From positions 1 through 5,319 of the forward strand of contig JAFMRP010000429.1 of NCBI GenBank assembly GCA_017354095.1: 5,319 bases of DNA. Direction: 5' to 3'. The position numbers and the translations under genes are program-made. The notes under the pieces were generated by a model. It saw only the letters and a program-made list of their open reading frames with translations, made no database searches and was not told where the DNA came from. The DNA is from Ktedonobacteraceae bacterium. GTDB lineage: Bacteria > Chloroflexota > Ktedonobacteria > Ktedonobacterales > Ktedonobacteraceae. This document shows, one piece after another, positions 1 through 4,313 of this stretch (position 1 is its first letter; each line of letters starts with the position of its first letter).

Positions 1-10
1 GCTGGTGTTT

Positions 11-904
11 TTATATTTTGGCTGCCTGTTCCATGAGTTTCATGAGTTCCGGCGTTAAGGCGGGTGCGAACTCCTCTGGCCGCTCAGGATTTGATGGGAT
101 GGGTGCGCCTTCGGGCGGTTTGGGTGTTGTTGTCAATTCACCGTCCCTTGAGGGTGAGGGGCCATGGAAGATCTTGCTCATTTCCGAGCCGTCCAAGCGC
201 CAGTGATGTTGCTGGTTGTGGAGGCCCTGGTCCATGAGTTTTTTGACCTCTGGATAGCTGGTAGCGTCGAAATTGGGGATGGGCAGGATTTTGCCCCAGT
301 TTACTCCCAGTGTTTCCAGAGCTTTCGCGTAGGCATTCTCGTGTGCCTGGTCGCGCACAATCAGGTAGGAAATGGTGGAACGGGCTGTTTTATTGCTAAT
401 CATCTCATAGAGGCGGCATTTCTGCAGGCGTCCGGTTGCTTCGAGCATCAAGTTGTAGAGCAGGTCCAGGACCAGATTGCCGCTATTGTAGACGTAGGAG
501 CCCGACCAGGGGTTGCCTGCTGAATCGATAGGCATGGCACCTTGTGCGCCTACCAGGTAGTGGTAGATGTTGTCTTGCGAAAGGGCCATATTGAGCGGGG
601 TTGAGCCGCCGGCTCCGGGTGTGCCGTTGCCCTGATAGCGTGGCGAGCCATCCAGGAGCCGTGTGATGGTCGTGGCGATGAGCTCGACGTGGCTGATCTC
701 CTCGATGCCGATACCCTGGATCAAGTCACGGTAAGGTTTGGCATTGGAGTTGCCACGGAAGTTGAAGCTTTGAAATAGGTACTGCATCATGGTCCGCATC
801 TCGCCAAATTGGCCTCCCAGGCCCTCTTGCAGGGCTCTAGCGGCAGCGGGATCGGGCTCGTCCGGGATGACCTCGTTGATCAATTTTTGTACGTGGAAAA
901 ACAT
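11..904 (-). CDS. Manganese (dimanganese, non-heme) catalase
   Basis: A cytosolic enzyme of the Mn-catalase family (ferritin-like four-helix bundle) that disproportionates hydrogen peroxide to water and oxygen at a two-manganese centre. The expected metal ligands are visible: Glu35 (in GQFGEM), Glu69 and His72 (in IEEISHVE), Glu155 (in LMLEATGR) and His188 (in RDQAHE). Their spacing is nearly the same as in the Thermus thermophilus enzyme. At 297 residues it is close to the longer Thermus-type members and longer than the Lactobacillus plantarum form of about 266. The last 60 or so residues form a proline-rich tail after the bundle. The start is supported by AAGGA (915-911) six bases before ATG; the stop is TAA. 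The gene is complete and apparently monocistronic, 186 bp after the MFS gene and separated from it by a strong hairpin. Family assignment is very secure. Confidence 0.96.
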   Translation of the reverse strand: MFFHVQKLINEVIPDEPDPAAARALQEGLGGQFGEMRTMMQYLFQSFNFRGNSNAKPYRDLIQGIGIEEISHVELIATTITRLLDGSPRYQGNGTPGAGGSTPLNMALSQDNIYHYLVGAQGAMPIDSAGNPWSGSYVYNSGNLVLDLLYNLMLEATGRLQKCRLYEMISNKTARSTISYLIVRDQAHENAYAKALETLGVNWGKILPIPNFDATSYPEVKKLMDQGLHNQQHHWRLDGSEMSKIFHGPSPSRDGELTTTPKPPEGAPIPSNPERPEEFAPALTPELMKLMEQAAKI

Positions 905-929
905 CTTTGTTCCTTTTTGCTAGCACACC

Positions 930-966
930 GACATCCCTGCCACACGCTGTTCCTGTTTTCAGTATA
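930..966 (-). promoter_or_regulatory. Weak promoter candidates before the Mn catalase gene
   Basis: Two candidates are visible. TATACT (966-961) matches the sigma-70 -10 box at five of six positions but has no recognisable -35 at 16-18 bp. Nearer the gene, GGAAC (953-949) and GTC (932-930) are 16 bp apart, which resembles an ECF-sigma promoter and would place the start about 17 nt before the coding region. An ECF promoter would suit an oxidative-stress gene, but such short motifs occur often by chance. Neither is secure. Confidence 0.22.
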
Positions 967-1000
967 CATGGTTGGTTGGTAAGGCTGGTTTCTTCACTAT

Positions 1001-1042
1001 TCCAGTCACCAACGCCGGCTCTCTTGTCCAGACGGCCAACGA
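1001..1042. repeat. Dispersed intergenic repeat, copy 1
   Basis: This stretch aligns with 4140-4181. Two exact blocks are shared, CCAACGCCGG (1009-1018 and 4149-4158) and a 16-bp block GTCCAGACGGCCAACG (1026-1041 and 4166-4181), at the same 17-bp offset in both copies. Both copies are intergenic and lie just after the 3' end of a gene. In both, the CAGACGGCC arm returns as GGCCGTCTG to close a hairpin, while the centre differs. This looks like a short palindromic element family similar in concept to REP elements; no coding capacity is seen. Confidence 0.6.
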
Positions 1043-1070
1043 TGCTTGAGCGTCGTTGGCCGTCTGGACA
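1025..1070. terminator. Perfect 18-bp hairpin after the MFS gene (likely terminator and repeat element)
   Basis: Arms 1025-1042 and 1053-1070 are perfectly complementary over 18 bp. The interior can add a wobble pair and two more pairs, leaving a four-base loop (TTGA at 1046-1049). The hairpin begins 20 nt past the MFS stop codon, so it is well placed to end that transcript. It has no T-tract on either side, so it may act as a 3'-end stabiliser or a non-canonical, possibly bidirectional, terminator. It overlaps the dispersed repeat, so it may equally be a mobile palindromic element that inserted after the gene. Confidence 0.55.
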
Positions 1071-1090
1071 GAACATACCTATCTCTGGGC

Positions 1091-2344
1091 TCAGGTGGGT
1101 ATGCTGGTGGGCGGCTCTTCCCTGGTGGCGGCCTGGGCACCTTTGCGACCACTCCAGGCGTAGAGTGGCAGGACGGGCGCGAGTAGCAGGCTGGTCAGGG
1201 CGAGAGCTGCCCGCAGCGAGAAGTTGCCGATCCAGCCGACGAGTGGGCCGCCCAGGATCTGGCCGCAGGCGTCTAGCTGGCTGTTGAAAGACATGATGGT
1301 GGCTCTGACTTTGGGATCGATGTTTTGTGCCAGCCAGGCGCCGTAGAGTGGGCCGTTGAGTTGCCGTGTGATGTTGGCACCCCACAGGGCCAGGATAGCG
1401 ATGATGAAGTTGCCGGTCAGGGCGAAGAGCAGTATGCAGGCTACGCGCAGGATGTTGAGGGCCAGTTGTGCTCCTACCACCACGCTGTGGTTGCGTGTAT
1501 TGATGCGTCGGCGCATGATCTCTAGCGCGACAGTAGCCAGGGCCAGCGAGACGATCTGGATGATGCCGAACCAGACGACCGGCTTGAGGAAGGCCAGGCC
1601 GGGAACGTGAATATTGTTCAGCAGATGCGCGACCCAGAGGCGGTCCATACCTTCGCTCGACATGCCAAAGAATACAGAGATGGTCACAATGATCAGCAAG
1701 ATGGGGCTGCGCCGTACCAGGTGTCCGCCAGCCAGCGCCGTGGCGATGAAGCTTTTCCAGGAAGGAGGCTCTGTTGGTGTGCTTGCCTGGTTGTGGTGTT
1801 CGGGCATGGTGAAGAGCAGAAAGATGCTCAGGGTGATGAAGAGCAGCCCGCCTGAGATGATGGAGAGGTTCAGCTGGATGCTGGCGATGGCCACACTGGC
1901 GACGATGCCGATGAGTCCGGCCAGCTGGCCTACCTGTCCGCCGCGCATAAAGGTGTGGCCGATGTTGTCCTCGCCCACCTCGTCCGCGATCCAGGCTTCC
2001 AACGCCCCGTCAACGAAGGAACTGCCGACGCCCCAGATGACCTGGGATAGCAGGACAGTGATGAAGAGGGGAATGGAACCTTCAAGCGTAAAGCCAGCAC
2101 CGATCAGGAACATGCCGATAATGACCGACCAGCGGCGGCTATAGATGTCGGCGAAGATGCCCGTTGGCACCTGAGAGATGAAACAGGCGGTCTCCAATAC
2201 GGTACCGACCAGAACCAGCTGCAGGGGAGTCAGGTGGACTGCCTGTGCCTGGTAGACCAGATTTACGGTTGTGATCAGCGTAAAAAAGAGGGAAAAGGCT
2301 CCCTGGATAGTCAGGTACACAATATAGCTTCTGCGATTATACAT
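1091..2344 (-). CDS. MFS transporter, probable drug exporter
   Basis: An integral membrane protein of 417 residues, the usual size for a 12-helix major facilitator. Hydrophobic segments run throughout. A motif-A-like loop, GIFADIYSRR (residues 62-71), sits between helices 2 and 3. DGALEAWIADEV (112-123) and RATIMSFNSQ (347-356) followed by QILGGPLVG (362-370) are typical of the MFS_1 subgroup usually annotated as macrolide or multidrug efflux. A polar loop near 182-200 separates the two halves, and the C-terminal tail is short. The substrate cannot be read from the sequence; proton-coupled efflux is inferred from the family. The start is supported by GAGGA (2353-2349) four bases before ATG; the stop is TGA. 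The gene follows an apparently regulated leader of about 358 nt and lies after a kinase gene of an antibiotic-inactivating family, which supports a role in drug resistance. Confidence 0.9.
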   Translation of the reverse strand: MYNRRSYIVYLTIQGAFSLFFTLITTVNLVYQAQAVHLTPLQLVLVGTVLETACFISQVPTGIFADIYSRRWSVIIGMFLIGAGFTLEGSIPLFITVLLSQVIWGVGSSFVDGALEAWIADEVGEDNIGHTFMRGGQVGQLAGLIGIVASVAIASIQLNLSIISGGLLFITLSIFLLFTMPEHHNQASTPTEPPSWKSFIATALAGGHLVRRSPILLIIVTISVFFGMSSEGMDRLWVAHLLNNIHVPGLAFLKPVVWFGIIQIVSLALATVALEIMRRRINTRNHSVVVGAQLALNILRVACILLFALTGNFIIAILALWGANITRQLNGPLYGAWLAQNIDPKVRATIMSFNSQLDACGQILGGPLVGWIGNFSLRAALALTSLLLAPVLPLYAWSGRKGAQAATREEPPTSIPT

Positions 2345-2368
2345 GTATTCCTCGCGAATGTAACGTTG

Positions 2369-2374
2369 ATTGTA
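2369..2374 (-). promoter_or_regulatory. Weak -10-like box close to the MFS start
   Basis: TACAAT matches the sigma-70 -10 box at five of six positions and would give a leader of about 18 nt. The best hexamer at the right distance, CCCACA (2397-2392), matches TTGACA at only three positions. If this promoter is active, the MFS gene would escape the upstream terminator at 2446-2480, so it is the main competitor to the attenuation model. Confidence 0.2.
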
Positions 2375-2445
2375 GGATGATGAAAGAAGAGTGTGGGGAG
2401 GCAGAAGCCAGTTTTTGTGTCGTGCACTGGGAGGAAAAGGTGTAT

Positions 2446-2480
2446 AAAAAACCGCTACCAGCCGCTGTTGTGGTGGCAGT
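2446..2480 (-). terminator. Intrinsic terminator within the MFS leader (candidate attenuator)
   Basis: On the minus strand, ACTGCCACCA (2480-2471) pairs with TGGTAGCGGT (2460-2451) over ten positions, with one C-A mismatch and one wobble, around a ten-base loop. A run of six T follows at 2451-2446, the first of them in the stem. This is the only hairpin with a proper T-tract that I found here. It lies before the MFS gene, not directly after another gene: the kinase already has its own hairpin 277 nt further upstream, with a promoter in between. It would therefore stop transcripts from that promoter about 100 nt before the MFS start codon. Confidence 0.65.
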
Positions 2481-2481
2481 G

Positions 2482-2611
2482 AGGTAGTACCTGGTTGTCC
2501 GGTGAGCGTTTCAGTGGTTCCCGGACGTGGCAGGTAATGGGTTGATAGTCAGATGTGCGCTTTTTGATCGCTAATGCCGGGTATTACCTGCGGTGTATGA
2601 TCTCCTCACTG
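2482..2611 (-). promoter_or_regulatory. Mutually exclusive complementary segments (candidate antiterminator region)
   Basis: Several perfect inverted repeats compete here. GCAGGTAAT (2591-2583, overlapping the stop of the short reading frame) pairs with ATTACCTGC (2538-2530) over 9 bp. That second segment can instead pair downstream: TACCTG (2536-2531) with CAGGTA (2493-2488), stacked on GTCCGG (2526-2521, read as its complement CCGGAC on the minus strand pairing at 2502-2497). In addition CAGTGAGG (2611-2604, inside the short reading frame) is complementary over 8 bp to CCTCACTG (2484-2477). That pairing takes up the outer four bases of the terminator's 5' arm, so it could act as an antiterminator. 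No covariation evidence is available. Confidence 0.45.
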
Positions 2612-2649
2612 GAAAAACTGGCTGCTGCATTGGTGATGATGGCTGACAT
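2584..2649 (-). CDS. Candidate 21-residue leader peptide before the MFS gene
   Basis: A reading frame of 21 codons plus TAA begins at ATG 2649-2647, with AAAGGA (2665-2660) ten bases upstream as a plausible Shine-Dalgarno site. The peptide starts MSAIITNAAASF and ends EEIIHRR, with no membrane segment or processing site and no known family. It lies within the leader predicted from the promoter at 2737-2709. Its codons 13-16 hold one arm of the candidate antiterminator, and its last two codons and stop hold an arm of another inverted repeat. This coupling of codons to competing stems is what leader peptides of ribosome-mediated attenuators show. It is too short for coding statistics, so expression is inferred. 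The opposite strand also has a short frame over this stretch, which I regard as chance. Confidence 0.4.
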   Translation of the reverse strand: MSAIITNAAASFSSEEIIHRR

Positions 2650-2678
2650 GAGTGATCCATCCTTTCGGAAAAATAGGT

Positions 2679-2701
2679 AGTTCAGTGATGCAGGCTGAAC
2701 T
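2679..2701 (-). promoter_or_regulatory. Stem-loop at the predicted 5' end of the MFS mRNA
   Basis: AGTTCAG (2701-2695) and CTGAACT (2685-2679) form a perfect 7-bp stem with a nine-base loop. The predicted transcription start, about 7 nt past the -10 box, is at 2702-2701, so the stem would start at the first bases of the mRNA. Such 5'-terminal stems are known to slow RNA decay; that role here is inferred. Confidence 0.4.
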
Positions 2702-2708
2702 GCTGGTA

Positions 2709-2737
2709 AGTATAGATGGGATTGGGAGAGTAGTCAA
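2709..2737 (-). promoter_or_regulatory. Sigma-70-type promoter driving the MFS leader
   Basis: TTGACT (2737-2732) and TATACT (2714-2709) each match the housekeeping consensus at five of six positions and are separated by exactly 17 bp. The site lies between the kinase hairpin and the MFS gene and points at the latter. The predicted start near 2702 gives an untranslated leader of about 358 nt, much longer than translation needs. The quality of the promoter contrasts with the terminator placed downstream of it, as expected if control acts after initiation. Confidence 0.72.
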
Positions 2738-2756
2738 GGAGGTGAGTAGCGGACTG

Positions 2757-2779
2757 GCAGGGGGCGTTTCGCCCCCTGC
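2757..2779 (-). terminator. Perfect GC hairpin after the kinase gene
   Basis: GCAGGGGGCG (2757-2766) and CGCCCCCTGC (2770-2779) form a perfect 10-bp stem with a TTT loop, starting 17 nt past the kinase stop codon. No T-run follows on the minus strand, so it is a hairpin-only terminator or a 3'-end stabiliser. The position is the same relative to its gene as that of the 1025-1070 hairpin. It separates the kinase transcript from the MFS promoter. Confidence 0.6.
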
Positions 2780-2796
2780 GTTTGCGCGTGAAGTGG

Positions 2797-3714
2797 TCAG
2801 GCTTTGATGGTGGCTAGCAGTTCGGCGGTTGCCAGTGTGTCGTCCCAGATCTGGCCACCGTCTTCGACGCCCCACCAGACTGAGAGGACCGATTGGGCCA
2901 GTCCCCAGTTGCGGATACGTGCGCGGTCGTAGCCCAGTTCTTCGCTGAGCTGGTCGATGCGGCGTGCCAGTAAGCGGCGGGGATTGGGCGCTTTGATCAA
3001 TTGTGGCTGTGGATTGTAGAGCAGCGTGGATGTTTCGTAGACCGGGTCTCCCACGATACCTTTGGGGTCGATGGACTGCCAGGAGTTTGCGCCTGATGCC
3101 AGCACGTTTTCGTGGTGCAGGTCGGCATGCAGCAATACTCGCTCCTTCGTTGAGGCCCACAGGTCAGTGAAGAGGCTCATGGCCTCATCGGCGAGTTTTG
3201 GCGGGAAAGGGCCATAGCCGCCGTAGAAGTCGTGCAGTCTGTTGAGGCCAGAAGTCCAGCTTTCGAGCTCGCGGAAGTTGTGCGGCTCGGGCGCGGGCCG
3301 TCGGAGCTGGCGTATGACCGAGGCCAGGATGGAGGTAGCACGCTCGTCCTGGTCCGGCACCATATCTACAAGGGTTGTGCCTGGTCGCAGCTGTTCTAGC
3401 AGCATCACCCTGTCCTGCTCGTCGTATTCCAGTACGTTTGCCATGCCATGCCCGGCGAAGAGCAGCTGGGCCTCCACGGCCTGAGGCAGCTCGTTAGTGG
3501 GTGAAAATGCTTTCAGCACCACTGGTGCGCCGTCTGAGCGCAGTGCTGGTGTGACATAGTGGAAGCTTATATTATCAAACGGCGGGAGGATGGTGATCTG
3601 CCAGCGCTGTTCGCAGCGTGCCAGGATGGTTGGCAGCTGATCAAGCCATGTCTGACCTTTGTCGTTGTGCAACTCTAGCATGAAGTTCTTGAACTTGTCG
3701 GGAACAAGGTACAT
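2797..3714 (-). CDS. APH(6)/hydroxyurea phosphotransferase-family kinase
   Basis: A cytosolic ATP-dependent phosphotransferase of the aminoglycoside/hydroxyurea resistance kinase family (the group of streptomycin 6-phosphotransferases). The kinase landmarks are in order: an N-lobe lysine in VVLKAF (Lys68); the hinge-like MLLEQLRPGT (104-113); the catalytic loop HADLHHEN (196-203) with Asp198 and Asn203; and the metal-binding Asp216 in IDPKG, followed by GDPVYE (222-227), typical of this family. At 305 residues it is full length; family members are about 280-310. The start ATG has GGAG (3730-3727) at a rather long 12-base spacing; the stop is TGA. It appears monocistronic, with its own consensus promoter 265 nt upstream and a hairpin just after it. 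Streptomycin is the family's best-known substrate, but many environmental members have unproven substrates, so I leave the substrate open. Confidence 0.92.
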   Translation of the reverse strand: MYLVPDKFKNFMLELHNDKGQTWLDQLPTILARCEQRWQITILPPFDNISFHYVTPALRSDGAPVVLKAFSPTNELPQAVEAQLLFAGHGMANVLEYDEQDRVMLLEQLRPGTTLVDMVPDQDERATSILASVIRQLRRPAPEPHNFRELESWTSGLNRLHDFYGGYGPFPPKLADEAMSLFTDLWASTKERVLLHADLHHENVLASGANSWQSIDPKGIVGDPVYETSTLLYNPQPQLIKAPNPRRLLARRIDQLSEELGYDRARIRNWGLAQSVLSVWWGVEDGGQIWDDTLATAELLATIKA

Positions 3715-3931
3715 ATGTTGTATTTTCTCCGTTCGTGTCTAAGGTATTTGGGTAGGTTTCGGGTGGGTTGTTACCTATGGTGGCAGGGGAGAGATGGTTG
3801 GGAAGGGTCCCTTGAAGCCGTTGGAGGGGTTTTCCCTGTGCTCCCCGTATTCATGAGAGGTGGCAGGTGGGGCGCGTGCGGGATATAAGAGGTGCCCATG
3901 TGCTATCGGATTGTGGAGTAAGAGGCGATAA

Positions 3932-3970
3932 ACACCCGACTCATCTCTAAGTGCGGAGATGGGCGAGTGT
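3932..3970 (-). promoter_or_regulatory. Stem-loop at the predicted 5' end of the kinase mRNA
   Basis: On the minus strand ACACTCG (3970-3964) pairs with CGGGTGT (3938-3932), with one wobble, and CATCTC (3961-3956) pairs with GAGATG (3947-3942). One mismatch, one extra pair and a bulged A lie between the two helices, and the loop has eight bases. An alternative pairs CCGAC (3977-3973) with GTCGG (3940-3936). The stem starts about two bases after the predicted transcription start. Only TTT follows, so it is a weak terminator at best; an mRNA 5' stabiliser or leader element is more likely. Confidence 0.45.
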
Positions 3971-3978
3971 GTGTCGGT

Positions 3979-4006
3979 ATTATGTTGGGCTGAGTGTCAG
4001 TGTCAA
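3979..4006 (-). promoter_or_regulatory. Sigma-70 promoter of the kinase gene
   Basis: TTGACA (4006-4001) is a perfect -35 box and CATAAT (3984-3979) matches the -10 box at five of six positions, with a 16-bp spacer. The predicted start is near 3972, giving a leader of about 258 nt before the kinase ATG. No other promoter of this quality lies between the solute-binding-protein gene and the kinase. Confidence 0.72.
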
Positions 4007-4138
4007 TAGTGGTGGGCGTGTATCAAGTATGTTTGCTCCTGGAAGATCTTTTATTCAAGGGTATCGTATTCTGGAAGGGGATGTCAAGGCTTAGCTTTTG
4101 TGAGGCTCGCGAGACCTATGAGGGGCAACTGCCCTCTT

Positions 4139-4215
4139 GTCCAGACTCCCAACGCCGGGCCTCTGGTCCAGACGGCCAACGGCGCTGACGCGCCTGGCTG
4201 CGCCCAGGCCGTCTG
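4139..4215. repeat. Dispersed intergenic repeat, copy 2, with hairpins
   Basis: It shares with 1001-1042 a 16-bp exact block (4166-4181) and CCAACGCCGG (4149-4158). GTCCAGAC occurs twice within it, 27 bp apart (4139-4146 and 4166-4173), so the element is partly a tandem repeat. CAGACGGCC (4169-4177) and GGCCGTCTG (4207-4215) close a 9-bp outer stem, and two small hairpins fill the inside: GGCGC/GCGCC (4181-4194) and GCCTGG/CCAGGC (4192-4209, overlapping the first, so only one can form). It lies about 100 nt past the solute-binding-protein stop and may help end that transcript, though it has no T-tract. Confidence 0.6.
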
Positions 4216-4269
4216 CAAGGAAGTCTGCGCGTCTACGAACTACGTTCGTCAGGGAGTCTGCAAGGAAGT
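4211..4269. repeat. 14-bp direct repeats flanking a small hairpin
   Basis: GTCTGCAAGGAAGT occurs at 4211-4224 and 4256-4269, 45 bp apart. Between them ACGAAC (4235-4240) and GTTCGT (4244-4249) form a perfect 6-bp stem with a three-base loop. The first direct repeat overlaps the closing arm of the neighbouring palindromic element, so the two parts seem to form one composite repeat of about 130 bp. Confidence 0.6.
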
Positions 4270-4313
4270 GCTTTGTAGTTTTTCCTCACAGGTCTCGTAT
4301 TCCTCTGTATGTA

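Larger units (their letters stand above)
2345..2796 (-). other. Structured leader region between the kinase and MFS genes
   Basis: This 452-bp gap holds, in minus-strand order: the hairpin after the kinase gene (2779-2757), a sigma-70-type promoter (2737-2709), a 7-bp hairpin at the predicted mRNA 5' end (2701-2679), a short reading frame with a Shine-Dalgarno site (2649-2584), competing complementary segments (2591-2482), an intrinsic terminator with a U-tract (2480-2446), and the MFS Shine-Dalgarno site. Read together, this is the layout of an attenuated leader. From the T-run to the MFS start, 2445-2345 holds little else: a 5-bp hairpin CCAGT/ACTGG and a weak -10-like TACAAT (2374-2369) with no good -35. 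Confidence 0.6.
3715..4313. other. 599-bp intergenic region before the kinase gene
   Basis: No convincing gene is present. From the kinase outward it holds a G-rich stretch on the plus strand (3780-3890) with GGTGGCAGG twice, 80 bp apart (3779-3787 and 3859-3867); a hairpin and promoter for the kinase (3932-4006); an isolated TTGACA (4087-4082) whose best -10, GATACC, is poor; a small hairpin around 4120-4136; and a mosaic of repeats and hairpins (4139-4269). Short reading frames on either strand lack Shine-Dalgarno sites and were not accepted as genes. Confidence 0.6.

Noticed and set aside
907..1287. Plus-strand open frame of 126 codons in the gap between catalase and MFS genes
   Set aside because: It crosses the hairpin and then runs antisense through the MFS gene, with arginine- and serine-rich composition and no good Shine-Dalgarno site.
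837..1385. Minus-strand open frame of 182 codons spanning the catalase start and the MFS end
   Set aside because: It runs through the perfect hairpin and overlaps two well-supported genes in another frame; its arginine-, proline- and histidine-rich composition is that of an out-of-frame shadow.
2597..2680. A 27-codon plus-strand frame opposite the candidate leader peptide
   Set aside because: No plus-strand promoter or Shine-Dalgarno site is evident, and no plus-strand gene is nearby; it probably mirrors the minus-strand frame.
2606..3160. Minus-strand open frame of 184 codons overlapping the kinase 3' end and leader
   Set aside because: Its composition is low in hydrophobic residues and rich in arginine, proline and threonine; it overlaps the kinase and passes through its terminator hairpin and the MFS promoter, with no family resemblance.
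3903..3944. A 13-codon minus-strand frame in the kinase leader
   Set aside because: Its ATG lies within the 3' arm of the leader hairpin and has no usable Shine-Dalgarno site, so it is not comparable with the supported short frame in the MFS leader.
4060..4087. A second promoter based on TTGACA at 4087-4082
   Set aside because: The hexamer at the right distance, GATACC (4065-4060), matches the -10 consensus at only three positions; the promoter at 4006-3979 is much better.
4139..4269. A CRISPR array, suggested by the repeated short units
   Set aside because: The units are 8-16 bp, differ in spacing (27 and 45 bp) and number only two each; there are no regular repeats with unique spacers and no cas genes.
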